This document shows, in pieces, positions 10,808 through 20,330 of a stretch of DNA of 64,000 nt; the stretch's first letter is position 1; every line of letters begins with the position of its first letter. Source of the stretch: Anaeramoeba flamelloides (taxonomy: Eukaryota > Metamonada > Anaeramoebidae); assembly GCA_027625915.1 (NCBI GenBank), contig JANTQA010000015.1:7221001-7285000 (forward strand), read 5' to 3'. The position numbers were made by a program, and so were the translations under genes. Under the pieces are notes generated by a model. That model saw only the letters and a program-made list of their open reading frames with translations, had not been told where the DNA came from and made no database searches.

Positions 10808-11657
10808 AATTATGAAATATTCTACTTTTTAAAGCCTCAAATTTCTACTTTATAAATAGGAGTTGCAGCTATAAAGTACTGGTTTTTTAGAACAAGTATT
10901 TGGTTTGCCAAAATTTCTTTATAGATAATTTTCTCAATGTTTTTTTTTCTTTTTTTTTCAAAAATTTTTATTACTAAGTTACCCAAATATTATTTTCTCA
11001 TAATCCACATACAAGACACTGTCTAATAAACATCCACCAAACCCCCAGCAAAAGAAATGACTTGATGAACCTATGAATAGCTTATTTAAGTTAGCTTTGG
11101 CAGTTTCAAATCATTTCAGTTTTCACATATCCCCTTCAATACTTGTGTTTAATTCAATAATTCCAGAATAACCGAAGATCTGATCAATTTAGTTCAAGAT
11201 CTAATTTGAACAAGTTTTTCAATTCTTATAATGATTTTTTCAACCTTTTACTCTCATCAAAAAAAAAAAAGACAAAAAAAGAAGGAACCTAAGGAACCTA
11301 AGGATCAAGTGACAAACAACTTTTAAAAAAATTTGGAAAAAGTTAAAATTCTAAAAAAAAAAAAACCAACACGTTTACAATTTTTAGTCAACAAAAAAGT
11401 ACAAAAATATATTATTAAAAATTACAAGAATAGTTTATTTCTCGAAAAAACACTCAATTTTTTTTCAAGGTTAAAAAAAATAAAAAAATAAACAAACTGA
11501 AAAAAAAAAAAAAAAAAAAAGAATAATAAACTAAATTTAGAACAAAATATTTAAAGTAGAAATAAATTTATGAAAAGAATAATTTTATTCATAAAAATAA
11601 ATCAGAATTATGATTAAAGAATTTTATAAAATAAAACAAAACAAAAATATTGTATTT

Positions 11658-12521
11658 TTAATTATTTTTTAGATATTTTTGAATGAATTCCTTTAAATTT
11701 GATTTAATATTAAGTTGATAATATTCAATTGCATCTTCAAGTTCTTCACAGATAAGAGTAACATCATCATTATTTGAGAAAATTAATTGGTCAGTGTAAA
11801 AATAATTTATTAAACATTTGAGTGTTTCATATGATTTACCACTGTAATCAAAAATTGATTTTAGATTTTTTTCTTCAATGCTTTTAAACATATTTCTAAA
11901 CAATTCACTTCGGATTAGTAATATTATTTTATGAACTTTTATTGTTTCATTTGACGATTCATTTGACGATTCATTTGAAGATTCATCTGAAAATTCATTT
12001 TTGATTTTAATTGTGAAATCTTTTGTTTTGTTATCTTTATATAAATTGTATAAATCATTTAAAAAATCATTTTTGAATTTTTGATTATTGTATTGAATAT
12101 TGATTTTTTCAAAAATATGACAAATTGAATTTGATTCAGATATTTTAAGTTTGATTCCATAAACCCATTTGAAAAATAATTTGATATTTTCAATTGTTTC
12201 ATTTGTTAAAATTTCTTCAATATCTTCAATTGTTTGTTTGGTTCTGATTTCAACAATTAATTTGTGACATTTGATTGTTTTAATTTCAAAATCACAAAAT
12301 TCTTGTTTGTTATAAAAATTGATGAAATCTTTTTGAATTGTTAAAATTTTATAATCTTTGAAATATCTACTGGATTGTTTGAAAAATGAATATTTTGGAA
12401 ATTTTTGCTCAATAAATTGATCATAATGAAGCATTAAAAGTCCTTCACAAACATTTGAAACATTTTTTCCAGTTTTAGAATTCGCTTCAACATATTTCAT
12501 TCCATTTTCTCTTGCAAATTG
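11658..12521 (-). CDS. Copy A exon 7: G5 motif and two BTB domains
   Basis: 864 nt from acceptor ..AAAAG|CAATTTGC to TAA. It opens with QFARENG before the first in-frame Met, the standard Rab lead-in to KYVEANSKTGKNV (G5). Between the BTB domains lies an SSNE-type repeat with one more unit than copies B-D, from a 12-bp slippage (GACGATTCATTT on the plus strand). An ACTAA branch-like word lies just upstream of the A-tract before the acceptor. Confidence 0.88.
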   Translation of the reverse strand, partial: QFARENGMKYVEANSKTGKNVSNVCEGLLMLHYDQFIEQKFPKYSFFKQSSRYFKDYKILTIQKDFINFYNKQEFCDFEIKTIKCHKLIVEIRTKQTIEDIEEILTNETIENIKLFFKWVYGIKLKISESNSICHIFEKINIQYNNQKFKNDFLNDLYNLYKDNKTKDFTIKIKNEFSDESSNESSNESSNETIKVHKIILLIRSELFRNMFKSIEEKNLKSIFDYSGKSYETLKCLINYFYTDQLIFSNNDDVTLICEELEDAIEYYQLNIKSNLKEFIQKYLKNN

Positions 12522-15500
12522 CTTTTTTTTTTTAGTAATTAAATTTTTATATTATAAAAGAAAATTTTCATTTTAATTTATTAAAAAAAAATATAAATAA
12601 AAAAAGATTTATTCAAAAAAAATAAATTTTATAATTTTCTGATCATCATTTAGAGTTTTACAAAAAAAAAAAAAAATATTTCAAAAATCAATTAATAATA
12701 GCATACAAAAAAATATAAATTTATCAAAATTAATCAATGAAAAAACAAAGTCATATAAAATAGTGAAAAAAACACCATACATGAAAAAAATCCCTAAAAA
12801 TATTTTTAATTGCGAATATTAAGAAAATTGATATATAATTTCATTTATTTAAAATCAAATCCTGTTTTTTAAGAATCAAAATTTTTAAAATTATAACTCA
12901 CCCACTTATTAGAATGATGATTAATGAAATTACACTTGCTCAAAACACCATTTAATCAATCAAAAACCAAGAATAAAAATTACCTTTTCCAAACTCTAGT
13001 AACCTCTAAGAAACCTGATAGTTTTTAAAAAAAAGTTGATCAACTAATGACTATCAAACAATTAAATCGAGTATTCTAGAGACACATTACTTTAATGAAC
13101 TTTGGGTAGGTTTATTACTAGGCTCATAAATAAATTGGTTATTTATAAAAAGGATTTGATTGAAAATAAAAGAAATTATACATCAATTTTCCTAATATTC
13201 ACAATTAAAAATCTTTTCAGGGATTATTTTCATGCCTGGGATTTTTTTACCTACTATAATTGGATTGTTTTAGAATTGTTTTAAAAAAGTGAGAAATAAA
13301 TGTTTGCAAAAGTTGACTTATACTACATTTTATGGAGCAAAAAGTTTGAGTAAAAATTTGAAACTTTTACTACACTTTTTTGTAAAAAGTTATTTCAAAC
13401 AAAAAAAAAATCTGAAAGTTTAAATAGTAATAAATAATTCTTCTGATCAATTATTTTGGATTATAACATTTTCTTTGTTATACATACAACCGTTTGAAAA
13501 AAATTTTTTTAAGGAATTATTTTAAATTTTGGTTTAATTAATCTGTTTAGTTAATTATTTATTTTTTGTGACATTTAGATTTGTTTAATTATTGTATTTT
13601 AAGTGTTTATTTAATTTGTGAAAATACTTGAAAAAAAAATTAAAGAATAAGTTAGGAAATCATTATTAAAAGAAAATTCGTAGAAAAAACTTTAAAAGTA
13701 AATATAAAAAAAAAAGAAAAAAAAAAAATTAGTAAGGTTATGCAAAGATAAAATCCATAAAATTTTATTTAATAAATGATTATAGAAAAAATGATTCCCA
13801 AAAATGAAAATTTAATTATTTTACTAATAAACAGAAAACCAGAAAAAAGCACTTGAGAGTTTTCCAAAATACAAAAGAGTTGAACAAAAAAACATAGTTT
13901 TTAATCTATCCTTTCCAATTTTGGAAAACATAAATGTACCTTCTTTTTTTAATTTCAGAAATATTCAATTGATTGATTAAAAATTCTGTTCATTTCATAA
14001 TTAAAAAAACCCTAATTACAACTGAAAAAAAAAAAAAAAAAGCGTTGTTCATTTTGATCTTTAATTGAATATCCAAAGAAAATTCCAATATAAATCAATA
14101 GGATTTTTATAAAATTATTCCCACTGTTTCAACAGGATTAGAAAAACATATTTTAACTTACTATAGATCTTGCAATAAAAAAAATTTTTCCAAAACAAAT
14201 ATGTATCAAAAGTCAAAAAGAAAATTTAAAATAAAAGATCAAAAAAAAAAAAAAATTAAAAGAAAATTCAAACTTTTGCTTCTTTTTTCGAAACAACTCT
14301 TTTTTTTTTTGTTTCAATTTTATTAAACATTGAATGTCCAACTAATATCATTATTGAACTTTCCACAGAATGCTTTTGGATCTCCTTAATATGATAGGGT
14401 AAATTTTCATATTGTGTTTGTTGATCAAGATCAAAAAATAATATGATTGATTTTGTTAATCTGCTTGTTTTTAGTTAGTTATTTTTTTTTTAAATAAAAA
14501 AAAATATATAAATCGTTTTATTCAATGAAAGAGAAAAAGAAAATAACATACCAAAAAAAAAAAAAACCCAAAACACTGAAATTAAAAAGGAATATGAATA
14601 AAATATTATTTTACCTAAAACAGTAAGGTGTGGTTTTATCATAGCGAGTTCTACCTTAAAATTAAATTGATAAAAGTTTTTAAAAAAAAAAAAAAATATT
14701 GGTGTTTTTGAGTATTATTTTTATGATTTGAAATATATTTTATGGAAAGTTTTTCAAAATAAATAATAGTACAGAAATGGCAAAAACAAATATTTATTTT
14801 TGATAATTTTGTTTTTTGAGAAGAAAAAAAAAATATAATAAATGAAAAATAAAAGTTAGGAGTAATGAACCAATAAAGAAAAAGAAATTAAGGCACTATT
14901 ATTTTTTGAAAATAAAATGAAATCTTTTCAAGATCTTGAATATTTTTTTTGAAAATTTATGTTTTGGTTTTTGAAATGGATGAGTTAATATCATTTAAAC
15001 AATTTATTTAATTTGAGTATATTTTTTGAAATTACAATTTCATACCACGATAATCAAAAAATTTTTTCAAAAAAAAATTAAACCTTTGCTAATTTTTAAC
15101 TTTTTAATAACTTCAATTAAAATAAAAAATATTATTTAATAAAAGATCTTGGATCAAAAAATTATTTTTCAAGGTATTTTACAATCTAAGTTGAAAATTC
15201 AATTTTCTAGGTTCTATTAAGATTTTTTTTCAAATTTAATAGTCAAAAATAAGAAAAAAATATGTTTCACAGTTAGAAGATTATAATAATATCTTCCAAA
15301 AGCATTTTAAATTTAATAAATATCTTTCAAATAGATAATCAATCGTTTTGACTATCAATGAAGTATTTATGGATTTAAATTGTAAAAAATATTTTTTTAC
15401 AAATTATTTTTTATAACAAGGTTTATATTTCTGAAAAAAAATTTAAATAGGGATTTGATTTTTAAAACAATACCAAAAAATAAAAGAAAATATAAAAGAA

Positions 15501-18233
15501 AAGAAATAATAAATAATTACCTCTTCGTATATCAAACTTTTGTATATATATATATATATATAATAGAAATCAAAATGAAAAATTAATAGAATATTATTGT
15601 GATCATTTTACCAAATAAAAAAGAAATATAATTAAAAAAATATTTTAAAAATCTTACAATGTGAAATTTGATTTCTTGATTAAAAACAGTTTTCGTTTTA
15701 AATACCTTTAAACGTGTGTTTTGATTTGTAAATTGAAATGTATATAAAAATAATAATTTGAATAAAATTTAAAAAATTTATTTTTGAGAGAAAATTCATT
15801 TTAGAAATTAAATAATAAATTCATTGAATTAAAATATTTACAAAATCTAGGCCCAAAAAGAAAAATTGAGTTGAAACAAAACGGTTTTCTTTCTATAAAG
15901 TTATTTTTATTTGAAATTTTAGAAAATAATTACAATAAATAGAAAGAAATAAGGATATTTGTTTATCAAAAAATATAAATGGGTAAATATTTTTTGGAAT
16001 TTATTATATTTTGTTGGTTTTATTTGAAAAAGAAAAAAAAAATCTAAAAAAATATTCTGTATTTATAATAATTATTGAAGATATATAAAGTACACTCTAT
16101 GATTCTCGTTTACTTAATTACACTAAAAGAATATTTAAGTTTAAAATCATAGATTTCATGGTTATTCATTGTAATAAATATTCTGTATTTCAATAGTAAT
16201 ATTTTTTTATCACTCTAATTTAGAAATTCTTGAAAAAGTGTCCCATTTTCTTTTATGCTTCCAATCCGATGAAAAAAATTGAAAAATTTGTGGCAAAGAA
16301 TATATCCAAATCAACAAAAATAATAAACAACTAAAAAATAGTAATGTTTTTAAATAATCCTTTTACACAAAACGAATTACGGAACAGAAATTGCAAAATA
16401 GATGATTTTTTTTAAATTAAAAAGATCGAAAAATCAAAATTAGAATTTTAATTGAAAAAATTGAATCTAAAACAAAAAATAATGTTTTTGGCTTTCATTA
16501 TTTCTTTTTCTAAGTCTTCTCATAACGAGTATCATACTTTATTAATTTTAAACAATTTTTATCGAATTTCTAGTATTCGAATTAAAACTTCTTCATATAA
16601 GTGATATCATAAAATTATTTATTTATTGTTTTTTTAGTTTATAATCCAAAACTATTTTCTGTTCTCTTGAAACTCTTTTTTATTTAAATATGTTTCTTTT
16701 CATTGAATAATCTGTTTTAAGGTTTCAAATTCGTATTATTACTTTCAAATTATTTTGGTTGACCATTTTTACTTTGAACTTTAATTTTGTAAAAAAAAAA
16801 TGATCTAAAAATTATATTTGGGAACATTAATTACATAATATATTACACAGTAAAATGAATTCTGTATAATATATCCCATAAAATAAGATCTTTAACATAA
16901 ATTACATAAAATAATTTGGAAAAAAATTAGATCTCAAAAAATGGAGCAATATCTTTTGGTTTATTAAAAGCATTTTCTGTTTATGCTTAATATCTTGTTT
17001 CAAAATAAGTGCCTTTATTTCAAAATATTTTTTTTTATTTTGTAATGGAAATTATGGAAAATACCTAGTATCTTTGACATTTTTAAAAATAAAGACTCAC
17101 AATTTGTCTTGTCATTGATTAATCAAAAAGAAAATTATAACTCTTTACTGATATTTGAATTATAAATGGAAAAAAATTTTCACTTCCTTAAGAATTTCCT
17201 TTTTCAAAATAGAGGTTTTTAAATAACAAACTACAACCTACTTCTTTAAGAACTGTATTTATAAAAGAAAATTGTGGAAGATGAAGTGAAATTTTTTCCC
17301 ATTTATAATTCAAGTACCATTATAAAAATTTTGAAACAAAAATTTAGAAATTCTTCAAGTGCCGTAGAGTGCCTAGCTTTTCCAAAATTCAAAAGAATAG
17401 AGAAAAATCTTTGATTTTGCTCAATTCTTTTAAATTCTGGAAAAGCTAACGGCGGTTTTCTTGAGGTTTTTATGTTTTATTTGTAAAGTGTTCTAGGTTT
17501 TTTTGAGGTTTTCTATTTATTTTGAAAATCTATTGATTTTCAAAAGGTTTTTTTGAGTTTTTCTATTTATTTGTGAAGTGTATAGATTTTCTAAATAAAA
17601 TAGAAAACCTCAAAAAAACCTAGAACACTTCACAAATAAATAGAAAACTCAAAAAAACCTAAAGTCTGTGGAAAATGAATTTCCTCTTTTCTCTTTCTCA
17701 AATAACAAAAAGCTTAAATTTTATCTCATTTACGTTTCAAATGCCAGTCTTTGTATTTGTAAATAAGAGAAGTGTTTATGATTAGAAAGATTTTCTCTTC
17801 ATATAAGATTATGAGGAAAGGTTTGTTTGTTTTTGTTTTATTGGTGTTTGGTTTTTGTTTTACCGATCGACTAAAATGAAAAAGAAAAATTGATTGTTGA
17901 TTTTTAGAGAAAAACAAAAGAAATAAGAAAAAAATGGCAAATCAATTTATTTACAAATCTGGTCAAAAATTGCGTTGAACAAGAATAATAGTCTCCAACC
18001 ATAAGAGACTTCCAAGTATAATAATCGTTTTCTTCCCACTTTAACAGCTTTAACTCACAAAATTTAAGCCATAGTTCATTATGTATTTCTTTTTTTTCTT
18101 CTTTTGAAAGAGAAGAAATTGATCTATTCTGGTATTTTTCCAAAATTTTTGAATCAGTTGGTTCAGTTGGTTTGTTTATTATGACTTGGCTATTGTGTTT
18201 TGGTTTTTGGTTGTTTGGCTTTTTGTTTCCCAT
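11658..18233 (-). CDS. Pseudo-Rab GTPase-tandem BTB fusion, copy A (7 exons)
   Basis: Predicted 494-residue protein joined from seven minus-strand exons (18233-17955, 15892-15842, 15705-15658, 15536-15521, 14654-14615, 14460-14274, 12521-11658). All junctions are GT-AG and in phase. Residues about 73-230 follow the Rab/Ras fold: WKSLMVGD (beta 1 and P-loop start), ENRF (switch I), KTKTVFNQEIKFHI (beta 2-3), SIILFFDLDQ (beta 4), ILVGHSMF (beta 5) and EANSKTGKNV (G5). Two BTB domains follow: a diverged one at about 283-350, then a clear one from DFTIKIKNE through VHKIILLIRSELFRNMF to YTDQLIF (about 374-455). GTP-binding residues are largely lost (GDYYSCST for the P-loop, GHSMFN for NKxD), so it is probably a pseudo-GTPase. 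The layout equals RhoBTB proteins, which act as Cullin-3 adaptors; that role here is inference. Copy A is open throughout. Confidence 0.8.
12750..13265. other. Copy A-specific block in intron 6
   Basis: About 510 bp absent from the matching place in copies B, C and D, where AAAAAAC is followed directly by the ..GAGAAATAAAT sequence found here at 13,290. I see no inverted ends, poly(A) or credible gene in it. Confidence 0.5.
13380..13505 (-). repeat. Inverted intron segment relative to copies B-D
   Basis: This 125-bp block is the inverse complement of the matching intron block in B (about 24,600-24,715), C (about 40,339-40,465) and D (about 60,380-60,490), while sequence on both sides keeps the normal orientation. 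Landmarks are AAAAAGTTATTTCAAAC and ATCTGAAAGTTTAAATAG. Confidence 0.8.
14274..14460 (-). CDS. Copy A exon 6: beta 4 to beta 5 of the Rab-like fold
   Basis: 187 nt, bounded by ..AAGCAG|ATTAAC and GCAAAA|GTTTGA. It encodes LTKSIILFFDLDQ, then ILVGHSMFNKIE and KKKRVVSKKEAK, which flows into exon 7 QFARENG. The NKxD motif is replaced by HSMFN. Confidence 0.82.
14615..14654 (-). CDS. Copy A exon 5: switch II
   Basis: 40 nt between ..TTTTAAG and GTAAAA. It encodes GRTRYDKTTPYCFR, aligned to GNERFRTITQSYFR of copy B, the Rab GQERFRTIT switch II. This copy is the most diverged here. Confidence 0.75.
15521..15536 (-). CDS. Copy A exon 4: 16-nt microexon
   Basis: TTTGATATACGAAGAG between ACAAAAG and GTAATT encodes FDIRR plus one base, matching WDVPR of copy B (Rab WDTAG). 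Same length and phase in A, B and C. Confidence 0.72.
15658..15705 (-). CDS. Copy A exon 3: beta 2-3
   Basis: 48 nt between TTTAAAG and GTAAGA. It encodes VFKTKTVFNQEIKFHI, the best Rab match (FKTKTI..KIKLQI) among the copies. Confidence 0.8.
15842..15892 (-). CDS. Copy A exon 2: switch I
   Basis: 51 nt between TTTATAG and GTAAAT. It encodes KENRFVSTQFFFLGLDF, equivalent to Rab xDNRF..STIGVDF. The conserved switch-I threonine before the glycine is missing. Confidence 0.78.
16065..16175 (-). mobile_element. 5'-truncated LINE tail in copy A intron 1
   Basis: A 111-bp insert flanked by the direct repeat AAATATTCTGTATTT (16,050-16,064 and 16,176-16,190). Read on the minus strand it ends in TTCAATAATTATTATA and contains HEIYDF, matching NPEIYDF in the longer LINE tail near 29,240-29,520. 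Confidence 0.75.
17150..17318. mobile_element. Small TIR element (GGTATTTGAATTA family), copy 2
   Basis: The left end is GATATTTGAATTATAAATGG; the right end, inverse complemented, is GGTACTTGAATTATAAATGG followed by GAAAAAA. Same family as 10,643-10,807. It lies in intron 1 of copy A. Confidence 0.65.
17352..17668. repeat. Palindromic repeat, family P (clearest copy)
   Basis: Two nested foldbacks. The first pairs TAGCTTTTCCAAAATTCAAA with the complement of TTTAAATTCTGGAAAAGCTA. The second is built from the unit GTGTTCTAGGTTTTTTTGAG in both orientations (AACCTCAAAAAAACCTAGAA). Non-coding. Relatives occur throughout the window. Confidence 0.7.
17955..18233 (-). CDS. Copy A exon 1: N-terminus and degenerate P-loop
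   Basis: 93 codons from MGNKKPNNQ to FLTRF, ending at donor GTAAAT. Reading past the donor gives an apparent frame extending to 17,904, not found in B or C. It contains RSISSLSKEEKKEI and then WKSLMVGDYYSCSTQFLTRF, the Rab beta 1-P-loop-alpha 1 region with Gly and Lys of GxxxxGK replaced. Confidence 0.8.
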
Positions 18234-18368
18234 ATGGACAAAAGTACAGATTTTATTTAGAAGCTTCTTTTCTGGTCAAAAGTAAAAAAATCTAAAAAGT
18301 AAAGAGAAAAAATGAGTCAAAAAGTATTTAGATTATTGTTTTAACAAACCACTTGTTTTTTGGAAATG
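18234..18368 (-). promoter_or_regulatory. Conserved promoter/5' leader, copy A
   Basis: About 135 bp upstream of the ATG are strongly conserved among copies A, B and C, with words ACTTTTGACCAGAAAAGAA and TTTTTGTCCAT directly before ATG. Neighbouring sequence beyond this block diverges, so selection or recent duplication of a promoter is likely. The transcription start is not known. Confidence 0.5.
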
Positions 18369-18498
18369 ATTCAAACTGAAGAAACAATTGTTGAGTTTGA
18401 TTATTTTAATTTCAGAAACGAGTTATTTTCTTTTCTTCTCTTTCTTTTGGGTTAGAGTTGATTAAAGAAAAAGTATTTTTGAGATAAAAAGAACTAAT

Positions 18499-19058
18499 TT
18501 AAGGTTTACAATCCCTGAAACTGGAAAAAAGATTATCTTGTATTGGGTGTGTCAACTTGTTATTTTGGTTCTTAGCTGATCGATCTACAACTAAGTTTGG
18601 ATCGTATAGGTGGTTGAAAAAGGCTATTTTTGTCATTTTATTTTTTTTTTTTCCGAAATCTGAATTGATGAGTTTAAGATTAATTGATTGGAAGGTATTG
18701 AATTGAAAGTGTTAATTTTTGGGTTGTCAATTGAAATTATCATTTTCCTTTTACAGAGTTGGGAATAAATAAAAAAAATTTTTTTTACAAGCATCAAATA
18801 ATACAAAGCGTAAATAAAAATTTCAACATAGAAAACAAAAAACTCAATTACTAATTAAATATCTTCCAATCAATTAATCTTAAACTCATCAATTCAGATT
18901 TCGGAAAAAAAAAAAATAAAATGACAAAAATAGCCTTTTTCAACCACCTATACGATCCAAACTTAGTTGTAGATCGATCAGCTAAGAACCAAAATAACAA
19001 GTTGACACACCCAATACAAGATAATCTTTTTTCCAGTTTCAGGGATTGTAAACCTTAA
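18499..19058. mobile_element. TTAA-flanked element with 190-bp inverted repeats (family F)
   Basis: TTAA at both ends, then near-identical inverted repeats of about 194 bp (18,503-18,696 and 18,860-19,054), starting GGTTTACAATCCCTGAAACT, around a 160-bp spacer. Such long, nearly perfect arms imply a young or recently homogenised element. No transposase. Older relatives are at about 37,034-38,270 and 55,924-56,510, with single arms at about 32,465 and 47,965. Confidence 0.85.
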
Positions 19059-19062
19059 GGGA

Positions 19063-20330
19063 CTGAAAACCCTTATTTATTTTTAATCCCATAGGTAATA
19101 GAGTAATTATTTTGACAATTATACAATTAAAACTGACATACAACTTCATTTATCAACTTTAGAGAGATGACTAATCATTTTTAAAATAATTCATTTTTCC
19201 CAATCATATTTTCAGTCAATAAGATCAGTTCATTTTTGGGTTTGGGTTTTTGGATGGAAAAATAAAAAGAAAAATTTGTCAAACTTTTTCTTTTGATGTA
19301 ATCTCACTTTTTGAAATTTCTGAGAGTTTGTATGAACAAATAAAATTGCAACTTTAGTCTTATTTTTTAATCTCATTTAAAAAATACAGAAAAAATAAAC
19401 CAAATATTAAATTTCTTGAAGATCTAAAAAAATTGATCCTTTATTTTATTCACAAAATATTTATTAGATTTATTGAAATTTAAAAGATTTGAAAATATAC
19501 TTTTTTAAATATTCAGAGTATAAACAAGTAATCATTAGTATTAAAATCAATATTTTGGTAATATTTATTATTATTTTTATTTTTATTAGAATTATAAATT
19601 TGAATAGGTTTTATCGATTTGAAAATTTTTAAAAATTTGAGAAACAATTGTAAAATCTATTGATATATTTAATCATCGAGTTGTTAATAACCTATTTAAA
19701 AAAATCAGTATTCGGATATTAATTATTTATTTTAAAACATCAAATTTAATTGTATTTCTTTAAGTTATAACTTAAATTTTAAAGGTTTTGAAAAAGTATT
19801 TGTGAGAATTTTAAATTTAATAATTTGGCTGTTATTATTGTCTCAATTTTTTTTTTAAAATAAAAAATATGAAAAAAATTGATTTGAACTGTTCTGAGAA
19901 TCAAAAAATTATATTTTTTACAAGTTCAACAAATTATTGTTTTTCAAATTAAGTAGATTTTTTATATCGGGTTATTTTAAAAATTCGTAGCTATATTTTT
20001 TAATGGTATATTTTGGTACACAATTGTATATAGATAATCCGATTTCTTTCTTCTTCATAGAAAATACTGTTTTTGAAAATAATTAAGAAATATATTGAAT
20101 TTTGAATTATGAATTTTATAAAATAGAGTGAAATGAGATCAAACTCACCAAAACAAAAATTCCTTTCTGAAAATAGCTTTAAAAATAAGTTTGGTATTGT
20201 AGTTATCAGTTTTTCACATGGTTTTTCTATTTCAAGAATTAGAAAACTTTTTTTAATTTGTTAATAAATTTCCTTAAAGTTATTTTTTGATCTTCTAATC
20301 ACTTTAATACCACGAATACGAAATCAAATT
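19063..20330. repeat. Duplicated 1.25-kb spacer, copy 1
   Basis: Aligns along its length with 53,105-54,345, from GGTAATAGAGTAATTATTT through ATTCCTTTCTGAAAATAGCTTT. No gene is seen. It shows that the A and C modules share spacer DNA upstream of exon 1. Confidence 0.65.

Larger units (their letters stand above)
8300..11650. other. Intergenic repeat-rich region between cyclin and gene A
   Basis: No gene can be supported. It holds a 36-nt T run (8,563-8,598), small TIR elements at 8,738-8,942, 9,344-10,254 and 10,643-10,807, a family P palindrome near 8,975-9,235, and the second copy of the 93-bp repeat. The patch at 11,000-11,220 is less monotonous but has stops in every frame. Confidence 0.55.

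Noticed and set aside
13102-13284. 60-codon plus-strand frame in intron 6 of copy A
   Set aside because: It lies in a copy A-specific block, has no homologue in the window and is of intron-like composition.
17904-17954. C-terminal extension of the copy A MGNK frame
   Set aside because: B and C reach a stop two codons after the donor. The extension is read-through into intron 1.
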